Assembly: GCF_003610255.1 (NCBI RefSeq)
Contig: NZ_RAPS01000001.1
Span: forward strand, 6,475,001-6,539,000
Source: Streptomyces sp. TLI_171
Lineage (GTDB): Bacteria; Actinomycetota; Actinomycetes; Streptomycetales; Streptomycetaceae
Direction of reading: 5' to 3'
Length of the DNA: 64,000 nucleotides
This document shows positions 41,196-49,951 of this stretch, one piece after another; position 1 is the stretch's first letter, and each line of letters starts with the position of its first letter. Below the pieces are notes generated by a model. It worked only from the letters and a program-made list of their open reading frames with translations, did not search any database and had not been told where the DNA came from. Position numbers and translations under genes: made by a program.

Positions 41196-42149
41196 GTGGA
41201 GGCGAGCGCGCAGGCGCAGGCGCAGTCGCGGTTCGAGGCGGTGGTCGCCGCCGAGCAGCGGGTGGAGCCGCGGGACTGGATGCCGGAGGCGTACCGGGCG
41301 ACGCTGGTGCGGCAGATCGCGCAGCATGCCCACTCGGAGATCATCGGGATGCAGCCGGAGGGCAACTGGCTGACCCGCGCGCCGTCGCTGCGGCGCAAGG
41401 CGATCCTGCTGGCCAAGGCGCAGGACGAGGCCGGGCACGGGCTGTACCTGTACGCGGCGGCGGAGACCCTCGGGGTGGACCGCGCGGAGCTGACCGAGAA
41501 GCTGATCGACGGCCGGCAGAAGTACTCGTCGATCTTCAACTACCCGACGCTGACGTTCGCGGACGTCGGCGTGATCGGCTGGCTGGTGGACGGCGCGGCG
41601 ATCTGCAACCAGGTGCCGCTGTGCCGGTGCAGCTACGGGCCGTACGCCCGGGCGATGGTGCGGATCTGCAAGGAGGAGTCCTTCCATCAGCGGCAGGGCT
41701 ACGAGCTGCTGATGACGCTGATGGCGGGGACGGACGCGCAGCAGCGGATGGTGCAGGACGCGGTGGACCGCTGGTGGTGGCCGTCGCTGATGATGTTCGG
41801 CCCGCCGGACGGCGCCTCGCCGAACAGCGAGCGGTCGATGGCGTGGCGGATCAAGCGGCACAGCAACGACGAGCTGCGGCAGCGTTTCGTCGACATGACC
41901 GTCCCGCAGGCCGAGCACCTGGGCGTGACGCTGCCGGACCCGGCGCTGGCGTGGAACGAGGAGCGCGGCAGCTGGGACTTCGGCGAGCCGGACTGGTCGG
42001 AGCTGCAGCAGGTGATCAAGGGCCAGGGCCCGTGCAACGCGCAGCGGATCGAGCGGCGGCGCACGGCCCACGAGGACGGCGCCTGGGTGCGCGAGGCGGC
42101 GTCGGCGTACGCGGCCAAGCAGGCGGCGCGAAAGGAGAGCGGGCGATGA
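41196..42149 (+). CDS. paaA: Phenylacetyl-CoA 1,2-epoxidase subunit PaaA
   Basis: The 317-residue catalytic subunit carries a di-iron carboxylate centre; helices with KAQDEAGHGLYLY and ICKEESFHQRQGYELL provide Glu/His ligands. It epoxidises the ring of phenylacetyl-CoA. GTG 41196 is chosen because GGGAGG lies 6 bases upstream; the in-frame ATGs further upstream lie in the promoter and operator. Confidence 0.95.
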   Translation: MEASAQAQAQSRFEAVVAAEQRVEPRDWMPEAYRATLVRQIAQHAHSEIIGMQPEGNWLTRAPSLRRKAILLAKAQDEAGHGLYLYAAAETLGVDRAELTEKLIDGRQKYSSIFNYPTLTFADVGVIGWLVDGAAICNQVPLCRCSYGPYARAMVRICKEESFHQRQGYELLMTLMAGTDAQQRMVQDAVDRWWWPSLMMFGPPDGASPNSERSMAWRIKRHSNDELRQRFVDMTVPQAEHLGVTLPDPALAWNEERGSWDFGEPDWSELQQVIKGQGPCNAQRIERRRTAHEDGAWVREAASAYAAKQAARKESGR

Positions 42150-42439
42150 GCGGGGAGCGGGCGGCCTGGCCGCTGTACGAGGTGTTCGTGCGGCCGCGGC
42201 GCGGGCTGAACCACGTGCACGTGGGGTCGCTGCACGCGGCGGACGACCGGATGGCGCTGCTGGCGGCGCGGGACGTGTACACCCGGCGCAACGAGGGGGT
42301 GAGCCTGTGGGTGGTCCGCTCGGACGCGATCACCGCGTCCAGCCCGGACGAGCAGGACCCGTTCTTCGCGCCGAGCGGCGACAAGGTGTACCGGCACCCG
42401 ACGTTCTACGCCATCCCCGAGGACGTCCCGCACATCTGA
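42146..42439 (+). CDS. paaB: Phenylacetyl-CoA epoxidase subunit PaaB
   Basis: The 97-residue protein matches PaaB: WPLYEVFVRPRRGLNHVHVGSLHA at the start and a central YTRRNEGVSLWVV. PaaB is a structural subunit that bridges PaaAC units. It overlaps paaA by ATGA. Confidence 0.94.
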   Translation: MSGERAAWPLYEVFVRPRRGLNHVHVGSLHAADDRMALLAARDVYTRRNEGVSLWVVRSDAITASSPDEQDPFFAPSGDKVYRHPTFYAIPEDVPHI

Positions 42440-42471
42440 CGGCCAGTCAATCACTGAGCAGGGAAGGCGAC

Positions 42472-43353
42472 ATGACCGACGACCACGTGTACCTCTCGCT
42501 GGCCGAGGCGGGCCCGGAGCCGGACGGCGAGGCCCGCTGGGCGTACGGCACGGGGTTCGCCGATCCGCTGCTGGGCGTGGACGCCGCGCCGCCGGAGGGA
42601 GTCGACCCGGCCGACCTGGCGGCGTACTGCCTGATGCTGGGCGACGACGCGCTGGTGCTGTCCCAGCGGCTGATCCAGTGGATCACCCGGGCGCCGGAGC
42701 TGGAGGAGGAGGTGGCGCTGGCCAACCTCGGCCTCGACCTGCTCGGGCAGGCCCGTCGGCTGCTCACCCGGGCCGGCCAGCTGGACGGCACCGGCCGCGG
42801 TGAGGACGAACTGGCTTACTGGCGCGACGAGTTCGACTACCGGAACGTGCGACTGGCGGAGCTGGAGAACGGCGACTTCGCGCAGTGCGTGGTGCGGCTG
42901 CTGCTGTTCGCCACCGCCCGCGAGGAGCTGTACCGGCGGCTCGCCGAGCACGCCGACCCGGTGCTGTCGGCCGTCGCGGCGCTCGGCGTCAAGGAGTTGG
43001 CGTACCACCGGGAGTACGCGCAGTCGTGGACGGTCCGGCTCGGCGACGGCACCGAGCAGTCGCACGCGCGGATGCTGGCCGCGCTGGAGGCGCTCTGGCC
43101 GTGGCTGGAAGAGCTGTTCACCCCGCACGAGGTCGAACTGCGGCTCGGCGTCGACCCGTCGGAGCTGCGCGGGCCGGTGCTGGCGAGCCTCGCGGAGGTG
43201 CTGGCGGAGGCCACCCTGCCGGTCCCCGAGGTGGCGGGCCGGGCCTATGTGAACGGCCGGGCCGGGCGGCACGGCGTGCACACCGAGGCACTCGGGCCGC
43301 TGCTGGCCGAGCTGCAGGTGGTGGCCAGGGCGCACCCGGGGGCGACGTGGTGA
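42472..43353 (+). CDS. paaC: Phenylacetyl-CoA epoxidase subunit PaaC
   Basis: The 293-residue ferritin-like subunit is the inactive structural partner of PaaA. Recognisable stretches are YCLMLGDDALVLSQRLIQW, ALANLGLDLLGQARRLL and KELAYHREYAQSWTVRLGDG. It starts 32 bases after paaB with GGGAAGG upstream, and its stop overlaps paaD. Confidence 0.94.
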   Translation: MTDDHVYLSLAEAGPEPDGEARWAYGTGFADPLLGVDAAPPEGVDPADLAAYCLMLGDDALVLSQRLIQWITRAPELEEEVALANLGLDLLGQARRLLTRAGQLDGTGRGEDELAYWRDEFDYRNVRLAELENGDFAQCVVRLLLFATAREELYRRLAEHADPVLSAVAALGVKELAYHREYAQSWTVRLGDGTEQSHARMLAALEALWPWLEELFTPHEVELRLGVDPSELRGPVLASLAEVLAEATLPVPEVAGRAYVNGRAGRHGVHTEALGPLLAELQVVARAHPGATW

Positions 43354-43829
43354 GCACGCTGGAGCGGGCCAGGGAGGTCGCCGCCGCGGTGCCCGACCCC
43401 GAACTGCCGATGCTCACGCTGGCCGACCTGGGCGTGCTGGCCGAGGTCGAGGAGACGGACGGCGCGGTCACCGCCTGGCTGACGCCCACCTACTCGGGCT
43501 GCCCGGCGATCGCCGAGATGGCCGCGGACGTGGTGCGGCGGCTGCGCGGGGCCGGGTTCCCCCGGGTCGAGGTCCGGCTGCGGATCGACCCGCCGTGGTC
43601 CAGCGACCGGATCAGCGCCGAGGGCCGCCGCAAGCTCGCCGCTGCGGGCATCGCCCCGCCGGCCCCCGGCGGGCTGCTGGCGCTCGGCCCCACCCGGCTG
43701 GCCGTGAGCTGCCCGCAGTGCGGCTCCACCGACACCGAGGAGCTGTCCCGGTTCGGCTCCACCGCCTGCAAGTCGCTGTGGCGGTGCCGCAGTTGCCGCG
43801 AACCCTTCGACCGGATCAAGGAGATCTGA
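43350..43829 (+). CDS. paaD: Phenylacetate degradation protein PaaD (MIP18/DUF59 family)
   Basis: The 159-residue protein has an N-terminal MIP18-type domain (VPDPELPMLTLADLGVL, TPTYSGCPA) and a C-terminal zinc ribbon CPQCGS...CRSC. PaaD is thought to help assemble the iron centres of the epoxidase. GTG start overlaps paaC as GTGA. Confidence 0.93.
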   Translation: MSTLERAREVAAAVPDPELPMLTLADLGVLAEVEETDGAVTAWLTPTYSGCPAIAEMAADVVRRLRGAGFPRVEVRLRIDPPWSSDRISAEGRRKLAAAGIAPPAPGGLLALGPTRLAVSCPQCGSTDTEELSRFGSTACKSLWRCRSCREPFDRIKEI

Positions 43830-44911
43830 TGGCCGCCCGCCGCCCGCAGTTCCACCCGCTGCCGATCGGCAACCTGGAACGGCTCTGCGAGGACGCCGTC
43901 GCGGTGACCTTCGAGGTGCCGGTCGAGCTGGCCGAGGAGTTCGCGTTCCGCCCCGGCCAGACGCTGACCCTGCGCCGGATCGTCGACGGCGCCGACGAGC
44001 GCCGCTCGTACTCGCTGTGCTCGCCGGTCGGCGGCCCGCTGCGGATCGCGGTCCGCGAGGTGCCCGGCGGCCTGTTCTCGCACTGGCTGGTGAGCGAGGC
44101 CCGGCCCGGCGAGACGGTCGAAGTGCTGCCCCCCGGCGGCCTGTTCACCGCCGACCCGGCCGGGCCGGGCGAGCACGTGCTGATCGCGGCGGGCTCCGGG
44201 ATCACCCCGATGCTGTCCATCGCCGCCTCGGTGCTGGCCGGGAACCCCGGGTCGCGGGTGACGCTGCTGTACGGCAACCGGCGCAGCGACACGGTGATGT
44301 TCGCCGACGAGCTGGCCGACCTGAAGGACCGCCACCTGGACCGGTTCCAGCTGGTGCACGTGCTGTCCCGGGAGAGCCGGGACGCCGAACTGCTCAGCGG
44401 CCGCCTGGACCACGACCGGGTGAAGGCGCTGCTGGCGGCGCTGGTGGACGTCCCCGCGGTCGACCACTGGTGGCTGTGCGGGCCGTTCGGCCTGGTGGTC
44501 GGCGCGAAGGAGCTGCTGGCCGAACTCGGCGTCCCCGCCGGGCGGGTGCACCAGGAGCTGTTCCACGCCGAGGACGAGACCGCCGAGGGCGGGATCATCG
44601 AGGCCCGGCACCCGGAGCCCGCCCCGGACGCCGAGGCCAGCGAGGTCACCGTGGTCCTCGACGGCCGCTCCAGCACCCTCGCCCTGCCGCGCGACCGCTC
44701 CATCCTGGACGGCGCCCAACGCGCCCGCCCTGACCTGCCGTTCGCCTGCAAGGGCGGCGTCTGCGGCACCTGCCGCGCCCTGGTGTGCGACGGCAAGGTC
44801 GAGATGCGGCGCAACTTCGCCCTGGAGGAGGCCGAGTTGGCGGCCGGCTACGTGCTGACCTGCCAGGCCCGCCCGGTCTCCGACCGGGTGACGGTGGACT
44901 ACGACCGCTGA
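43829..44911 (+). CDS. paaE: Phenylacetyl-CoA epoxidase reductase PaaE
   Basis: The 360-residue reductase passes electrons from NADPH to PaaA. It has an FAD domain (RRSYSLCSP), an NAD(P) domain (AAGSGITPMLSI, LYGNRR) and a C-terminal plant-type 2Fe-2S ferredoxin domain with CKGGVCGTC and a distal Cys. Its ATG overlaps the paaD stop by one base. The ligase paaK and the lower-pathway genes are not in the window. Confidence 0.94.
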   Translation: MAARRPQFHPLPIGNLERLCEDAVAVTFEVPVELAEEFAFRPGQTLTLRRIVDGADERRSYSLCSPVGGPLRIAVREVPGGLFSHWLVSEARPGETVEVLPPGGLFTADPAGPGEHVLIAAGSGITPMLSIAASVLAGNPGSRVTLLYGNRRSDTVMFADELADLKDRHLDRFQLVHVLSRESRDAELLSGRLDHDRVKALLAALVDVPAVDHWWLCGPFGLVVGAKELLAELGVPAGRVHQELFHAEDETAEGGIIEARHPEPAPDAEASEVTVVLDGRSSTLALPRDRSILDGAQRARPDLPFACKGGVCGTCRALVCDGKVEMRRNFALEEAELAAGYVLTCQARPVSDRVTVDYDR

Positions 44912-44933
44912 CCGGCGGCGCCGGCGGGGCGGT

Positions 44934-45500
44934 TCAGGCCGCGGGCAGGCGCCGCTGCACGATCCACGCGTGCTTGCCGACCTGCCGGATCCGGTCGAAG
45001 CCGTGGTCCTCGAACAGCTCGACCGTTCCGCTGAACAGGAACCGCCCCTGCGCCGACCGGCCCGCCACGGTCTCCGGGACGGCCTCCACCAGGCCGCCGC
45101 CGGCCTCGGCGATCAGCCCCAGCGCGCCCTCCAGCGCGGTCCGGGCGATGCCCCGGCCGCGGTGCCGCGGGTCGACGTACACGCAGGTGATCCGCCAGTC
45201 CGGCAGCGGCGGCGGATCCTGCCGGTAGGCGCGCCCGTGCTTGATGTTCGGCAGCTCCGCGGGGCTGCCGTACTGGCACCAGCCCTGCGCCGCGCCCTCC
45301 TCGTCGATCACCAGCGCGGCGTGGGCCCGGCCGGAGCGCACCAACTGCTCCTTCACGGTGCGGCGGTCGCTGCCGGGCTGGCCGTTCTCCGGGTGGTAGG
45401 AGAGGCACCAACAGCCACCGAAGACACCGTTGTTGCGCTCCACGAGTTCGGCGAACGCGGGCCAGCCGGCGGCGTTCAGCGGGCGGACGGCTCCGGCCAT
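44934..45500 (-). CDS. GNAT-family N-acetyltransferase
   Basis: The 188-residue protein has a GNAT core with the acetyl-CoA loop VDPRHRGRGIARTALEGAL and a distinctive N-terminal GVFGGCWCLSYHPENG, which marks a common actinobacterial subgroup with two cysteines near the active cleft. Substrate unknown. It ends 22 bases from the convergent paaE stop. Confidence 0.82.
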   Translation of the reverse strand: MAGAVRPLNAAGWPAFAELVERNNGVFGGCWCLSYHPENGQPGSDRRTVKEQLVRSGRAHAALVIDEEGAAQGWCQYGSPAELPNIKHGRAYRQDPPPLPDWRITCVYVDPRHRGRGIARTALEGALGLIAEAGGGLVEAVPETVAGRSAQGRFLFSGTVELFEDHGFDRIRQVGKHAWIVQRRLPAA

Positions 45501-45519
45501 GGCGGGGAACCCCGGCCGG

Positions 45520-46191
45520 TCAGCCGCGCGCGGCCGCGTCGATGACGCGGGCGAGTTCGGCGGGCTCGGTGAACATCGGCCAGTGGCCGGAGTCGAAGCC
45601 GACGAACTCGACCTGCTTCATCCCGGACACCTCCGGGGCCGCCCCCGCCGCGATCCACTCCCGGACCTGCGCCGGCTCGGCCTCGGCGCAGATCATCGTC
45701 ACCGGCACGCCGTAGCGCCGCTCGTCCGTCAGCCGCACCGTGCCCAGCGCGACCTGTTCCGGGACGGGGACGGCGTCCGCCGCGATCCGCTGCCGCTGCT
45801 GCTCGTCCAGGTCGGCGCTGGTCGGGCCGGCGAACGGCTCCCAGCCGGGGAACGGCACCACGCCGTCGACCAGCGGGAACTGGTCGGCGTACCGGTGGCC
45901 GTCCTGGTGCGGGAAGCCGTCCACCAGCACCAGGCCCGACACCCGCTCCGGGCGGGCGTCCACGGCCATCCAGCCGAGCGTGCAGGCGGCCGAGTGGGCG
46001 ACGATCAGCGGCCTGCCCGCCGACGCGTCGACGGCGGCGACCACGGTGGCCAGCTGGTCCGCCAGGGTGCTGGAGGGGTGCGCGGGGAGGGCCAGCGGGA
46101 CCGGGCGGTGGCCGAGCCCCTCGAGCGGCGGGAGCACGTCGTTCCACGCGGTGCCGTCCAGCCAGAGGCCACCGATGAGCAGGACGTCCAT
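45520..46191 (-). CDS. Alpha/beta hydrolase
   Basis: The 223-residue enzyme has the oxyanion region LLIGGLWLDGTAWNDVLPPL, nucleophile elbow VAHSAAC (form xHSxA, Ser near 67) and a C-terminal GHWPMFTEP with the catalytic His. The fold suggests an esterase or haloperoxidase-like hydrolase. It is divergent from a WYL regulator with about 110 bases between starts, so that regulator probably controls it. Confidence 0.84.
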   Translation of the reverse strand: MDVLLIGGLWLDGTAWNDVLPPLEGLGHRPVPLALPAHPSSTLADQLATVVAAVDASAGRPLIVAHSAACTLGWMAVDARPERVSGLVLVDGFPHQDGHRYADQFPLVDGVVPFPGWEPFAGPTSADLDEQQRQRIAADAVPVPEQVALGTVRLTDERRYGVPVTMICAEAEPAQVREWIAAGAAPEVSGMKQVEFVGFDSGHWPMFTEPAELARVIDAAARG

Positions 46192-46301
46192 GGTGCGGAC
46201 CCCTTTCGGTTCGTTCGGGTGCCCGCTCGTTCGAGCAGGTCACCACCCAGGCTAGGGAGCATTGCGGACGATCGGCTTCCTGAATGCGTAGGGTGTTCGG
46301 T

Positions 46302-47258
46302 GTGTCCACCGGAACCAGCCCCACCGCCCGCGCGCTGCGCGCCCTGGAGGTCCTCCGCGACCGGCCCGGCACCACCGCCGAGCAGCTCGCCGAGAAGCTC
46401 GGCGTGACCGACCGGGCCGCCCGCCGCTACGTCGCGATCCTCCGCGAGGCCGGCGTCCCCGTGGAGTCCGAGCGCGGCCCGTACGGCGGCTACCGGCTGG
46501 GGCGCGGCACCCGGCTCCCCCCGGTCTCCTTCACCCAGGACGAGGCGCTCGGCCTGGTGATGGCCGTGCTCGACGGCCGGCCCGCCGCCACCGACCCCGG
46601 CGACCTGGTGGGCGCCGCCCTCGGCAAGGTGGTCCGGGCGCTGCCCGAACCCATCGCCCGCCAGGCCGCCGTGCTGCGCGAGCACGCCGCCGCCGCGCCC
46701 GACCCGTACCCGGCGCACCCCGACCCCGCCGTCACCGGCACCCTGGTGGAGGCGATCGCCACCCGGCGGCGGGTGGTGATCGGCTACCGCAACGAGCGCG
46801 GCGACGAGTGGCGGGCCGAGGTCGACCCGTGGGCGGTGGTGGTCCGTCGGGCCCGCTGGTACCTGCTGTGCCACTCGCACCGCTCGGACGCCGTGCGCAC
46901 CTACCGGATCGACCGGGTGCGGGCCGCCGAACCGACCGCCACCGCCTTCACGATGCCGGCCGAGCTGGACCCGGTCGCGCTGCTCGAACAGCACCTCGGC
47001 ACCGGCTGGGCGCACCCCACCCGGGTGGTGTTCGACGCCCCGCTGGAGCAGGTCGCGCCGTGGGTCGGCCCGGTGATGGGACGCCTCGAACCGGCCGGGC
47101 AGCGGTGCGTCCTGATCGGCAGCACCCGCAACCCCGCGATGTACGCGGGGGAGTGGCTGGCCGCGGTGCCGTTCCCGTTCCGGGTCGAAGGCGGGCCCGA
47201 ACTCCGGTCGGCGGTGGCGGCGCTGGCAGCCCGGCTGACGGCGGCCGCAGCGGACTGA
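46302..47258 (+). CDS. WYL-domain transcriptional regulator (HTH + WYL)
   Basis: The 318-residue protein has a helix-turn-helix (TTAEQLAEKLGVTDRAARRY) and a WYL domain (VDPWAVVVRRARWYLLCHSH, then RTYRIDRVRA) that senses nucleic acid or small ligands. I choose GTG 46302 because TAGGGT (46289-46294) lies 7 bases before it, fitting a leaderless transcript; an in-frame ATG at 46284 lacks a ribosome site. Confidence 0.85.
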   Translation: MSTGTSPTARALRALEVLRDRPGTTAEQLAEKLGVTDRAARRYVAILREAGVPVESERGPYGGYRLGRGTRLPPVSFTQDEALGLVMAVLDGRPAATDPGDLVGAALGKVVRALPEPIARQAAVLREHAAAAPDPYPAHPDPAVTGTLVEAIATRRRVVIGYRNERGDEWRAEVDPWAVVVRRARWYLLCHSHRSDAVRTYRIDRVRAAEPTATAFTMPAELDPVALLEQHLGTGWAHPTRVVFDAPLEQVAPWVGPVMGRLEPAGQRCVLIGSTRNPAMYAGEWLAAVPFPFRVEGGPELRSAVAALAARLTAAAAD

Positions 47259-47265
47259 CGACCCG

Positions 47266-48378
47266 TCAGGCGTCGGCGAGCGCCTGCTCGCGCGGCGCCG
47301 CCGCATCGCGCAGCAGTCGGACCACGTCGTTGACGGCCGCCCGGCCCGCGCGGTTGGCGCCGACCGTGGAGGCCGAGGGGCCGTAGCCGAGCAGGTGGAT
47401 CCGCGGGTCGTCGGCGACCCGGGTGCCGTCCATCCGGATGCCGCCGCCCGGGGCGCGCAGCCCGAGCGGGGCGAGATGGCCGAGCTCGGCCCGGAAGCCC
47501 GTCGCCCAGATGATCGCGTCCACCGCCAACTCCTGCTCGCCCCACGCGACTCCGTGCTCCGTCAGGCGGTCGAACATCGGGCGGCGGTGCAGCACGCCGA
47601 GCTCCTCGGCGCGGCGGTGGGCGACGCTCGGACCGAGGCCCGTCACCGAGACCACGCTGCGCACCGGCAGCCCGGCCCGCACCCGCTCCTCCACCTTGGC
47701 GACCACCTCGCGGCCGAACTCCGGGGTGAACGGCCCCTCGTGGTAGACCGGCGGAGTGCGGGTCACCCACACCGTTTCGGCGACCGCGCCGACCTCGGAG
47801 AGCACCTGGATCGCCGACGCCCCGCCGCCGACCACCAGCACGCGCTGGCCGGCGAACTCGGCCGGGCCCCGGTAGTCCGCGTAGTGCAGCTGGCGGCCCG
47901 CGAAGCGGCCCGGGTAGCGCGGCAGGAACGGCCTGGTCCAGGTGCCGGTGGCGTTCAGCAGGGCGCGGGTCAGCCAGTCGCCGGAGTCGGTCTCCACCAG
48001 CAGCCGCCCGTCCGGCCGGTCGTGCACCGCCAGCACCTTCACCGGGCGGACCACCGGCAGCGCGTGCCGGGCCTCGTACGCGGCGAAGTAGCCCGGCACC
48101 GCGACCCGGGCCGGGGTGGCCGGGTCGGTGACGGGGAGTTCGAAGTCCGGCAGGTCGTGGAAGCCGTGCACGGTGGCCATGGTGAGCGACGGCGAACGGT
48201 GCGCCCAGGCGCCGCCCGGCGCGTCGTCGGCGTCCAGCACCACGAAGCCCGTGTACGGCGCGAGGCCGCGTCGGCGCAGGTGGTAGGCGGCGGACAGGCC
48301 GGCCTGACCCGCGCCGATCACCAGCGCGTCCACCTCGCGGACGGCCGCCGACTCACTGGTTGCACCTTGAACAGTCAC
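47266..48378 (-). CDS. Flavin-containing (NADPH-dependent) monooxygenase
   Basis: The 370-residue class B flavoprotein has the FAD motif GAGQAG (residues 22-27), the fingerprint FAGRQLHYADY, which fits FxGxxxHxxxY, and the NADPH motif GGGASA. It likely N- or S-hydroxylates a soft nucleophile or performs a Baeyer-Villiger reaction. GTG 48378 overlaps the ATP-grasp stop as GTGA, so both enzymes are made together. Confidence 0.86.
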   Translation of the reverse strand: MTVQGATSESAAVREVDALVIGAGQAGLSAAYHLRRRGLAPYTGFVVLDADDAPGGAWAHRSPSLTMATVHGFHDLPDFELPVTDPATPARVAVPGYFAAYEARHALPVVRPVKVLAVHDRPDGRLLVETDSGDWLTRALLNATGTWTRPFLPRYPGRFAGRQLHYADYRGPAEFAGQRVLVVGGGASAIQVLSEVGAVAETVWVTRTPPVYHEGPFTPEFGREVVAKVEERVRAGLPVRSVVSVTGLGPSVAHRRAEELGVLHRRPMFDRLTEHGVAWGEQELAVDAIIWATGFRAELGHLAPLGLRAPGGGIRMDGTRVADDPRIHLLGYGPSASTVGANRAGRAAVNDVVRLLRDAAAPREQALADA

Positions 48379-49265
48379 GCCCGTGAAACATCGACCGGGG
48401 GGCGGGTGTTCCCCGGCAGCAGCCGGAGCGCCGCCGCGGCCAGCCGGTCGGGACCCGCGGGGTGCAGGCCGAGGAACAGCCGCGGCTCGGTCAGTTCGAG
48501 CTCGATCAGCACCGGCGCGCCGTCCGGCGTCCGGACCAGGTCGACCCGGGCGTACAGCAGCTCCGAGCGCTCCGCCACGGCGTCCAGCACCCGCTCGGCG
48601 AGCGCCAGTTGGTCGGCCTCCGGCTCGCGCGGGACGTCCGCGAAGCCGCCGCCCAGCATCGGGCCGCGACGCACCGCGTGGCTGAACTCGCCGCCCAGGT
48701 ACAGCAGCGAGGTCTCGCCCTCGTCCTCCACCATCGCCAGGTACGGCTGCACCATCGCGGTGCGGCCCGCCGCCGTCAGCGCGCCGACGTGCGCCAGCGC
48801 CTCGGCGTGGTCGGCGGTGCGCACCGTGTCCCGCGCGCCGGAGGAGACGGTGGGCTTCACCACCACCTCCGGCCAGTCCAGGGCGGGAAGTTCGTCGCCC
48901 GGCGCGACCCAGCGCGTCGGCACCACCGGCACGCCCGCGGCGGCCAGCTCGCGCAGATAGGTCTTGTCGGTGTTGCGCTCCAGCACCGGCACGGGGTTGG
49001 CCAGCCGGGTCAGCGCGGCCGTCCGGCGGGCCCAGGCCAGGAAGGCGTCCCGCTGCAGGATGTAGTCCCACACGCTGCGGATCAGCACCAGGTCGTAGCC
49101 CGCCCAGTCGGCCGCCGGGTCGTCCCAGAGCACCGCCTCCGCGCTCACCCCGAGCCGGGCGAACGCGGCCAGCACCGGCAGCGTCTCCACGTCGTCCACA
49201 CCCCGGCAGGTGGCGTACGCGACCCGGGCGGGACGGCGGACGGGCGAAGACAGCGGGGTGCTCAC
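48375..49265 (-). CDS. ATP-grasp ligase
   Basis: The 296-residue protein has a pre-ATP-grasp domain (RVAYATCRGVDDVETLPVL) and an ATP-grasp fold: VVVKPTVSSGARDTV, MVQPYLAMVEDEGETSLLYL, and metal ligands in PVLIELELTEP. The size and RSVWDYILQRDAFLAW segment resemble RimK/DcsG-like small-molecule ligases. It would join a carboxylate to an amine or similar nucleophile. Coupling with the monooxygenase suggests a two-step tailoring or biosynthetic unit. Confidence 0.82.
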   Translation of the reverse strand: MSTPLSSPVRRPARVAYATCRGVDDVETLPVLAAFARLGVSAEAVLWDDPAADWAGYDLVLIRSVWDYILQRDAFLAWARRTAALTRLANPVPVLERNTDKTYLRELAAAGVPVVPTRWVAPGDELPALDWPEVVVKPTVSSGARDTVRTADHAEALAHVGALTAAGRTAMVQPYLAMVEDEGETSLLYLGGEFSHAVRRGPMLGGGFADVPREPEADQLALAERVLDAVAERSELLYARVDLVRTPDGAPVLIELELTEPRLFLGLHPAGPDRLAAAALRLLPGNTRPPVDVSRA

Positions 49266-49304
49266 GGGGGCTCCTGGCGGTGCGCGGAAGGGTGCGCAGC
49301 GAGA

Positions 49305-49331
49305 CTCTTATGCACCCGTGAGCAGTGTCAA
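49305..49331 (-). promoter_or_regulatory. Candidate promoter of ATP-grasp/monooxygenase operon
   Basis: On the minus strand TTGACA (complement of 49326-49331) and TAAGAG (49305-49310) are 15 bases apart, 40 bases upstream of the GTG. A nearby dyad ACGGT-ATG-ACCGT (49352-49364) could be an operator. Confidence 0.5.
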
Positions 49332-49351
49332 CCGGTATTACGCACTGTCAG

Positions 49352-49364
49352 ACGGTATGACCGT
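49352..49364. promoter_or_regulatory. Inverted repeat ACGGT-ATG-ACCGT
   Basis: A 5-base dyad lies upstream of the candidate -35 box of the ATP-grasp operon, in a region less GC-rich than its surroundings. It could bind an activator or repressor. Confidence 0.4.
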
Positions 49365-49436
49365 TACGTGGCCGAAGGGCGGTCGGAACCGTTCGGTTGC
49401 GGCCCGGCGGGCTCTGCGGCGGGGCCCCGCGGCGGC

Positions 49437-49808
49437 TCAGCCGAGCGGGGCGATGACCGCCGCCGTGCCGTACGCGCACACCTCGGTGCCGACGTCGGCC
49501 GCCTCGCTGACGTCGAACCGCATCATCAGCACCGCGTTGCCGCCGCGCGCCTTGGTCTGCTCGACAAGCCGCGCCATCGCCTGGTTCCGGGTCTCCACCA
49601 GGGTCTTGGTGAGGCCCTTCAACTCGCCGCCCATCAGCGACTTCAGGCCCGCGCCGATCTGCGAACCGATGTGCCGCGAACGCACCGTCAGACCGAAGAC
49701 CTCGCCGATCACCCGCTCAACCCGGTGCCCCGGCACGTCGTTCGTGGTCACCACCATGACCCCGCCGGACGGGTCCTGCCCGCCACCGAACTCGTTCAGA
49801 TCGCTCAT
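49437..49808 (-). CDS. YbjQ/UPF0145 family protein
   Basis: The 123-residue protein has the family hallmarks VVTTNDVPGHRVERVIGEVFGLTV and ARGGNAVLMMRFD, with the segment LVETRNQAMARLVEQTKARG between. Members form pentamers of unknown role and were once called heavy-metal binding. No signal peptide. Confidence 0.9.
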   Translation of the reverse strand: MSDLNEFGGGQDPSGGVMVVTTNDVPGHRVERVIGEVFGLTVRSRHIGSQIGAGLKSLMGGELKGLTKTLVETRNQAMARLVEQTKARGGNAVLMMRFDVSEAADVGTEVCAYGTAAVIAPLG

Positions 49809-49951
49809 GGCACCAGCCTCCGCCACATGCGGGGCGAATGGCCGTCCCGGCGCGCCGGGAAATCGCTTTCGACGGCCCGCCGCCCGCTCCGACCGGCACC
49901 GTTTCCGGGGAGCCGATGGACACCGGACCGCGGGTTTGTCAACCTTGTCGC

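Noticed and set aside
39227..42439. Apparent 1070-residue plus-strand frame across the M20 peptidase and paa genes
   Set aside because: It is a GC-bias shadow of the peptidase and paaA; only its last 97 codons (paaB) are a real gene.
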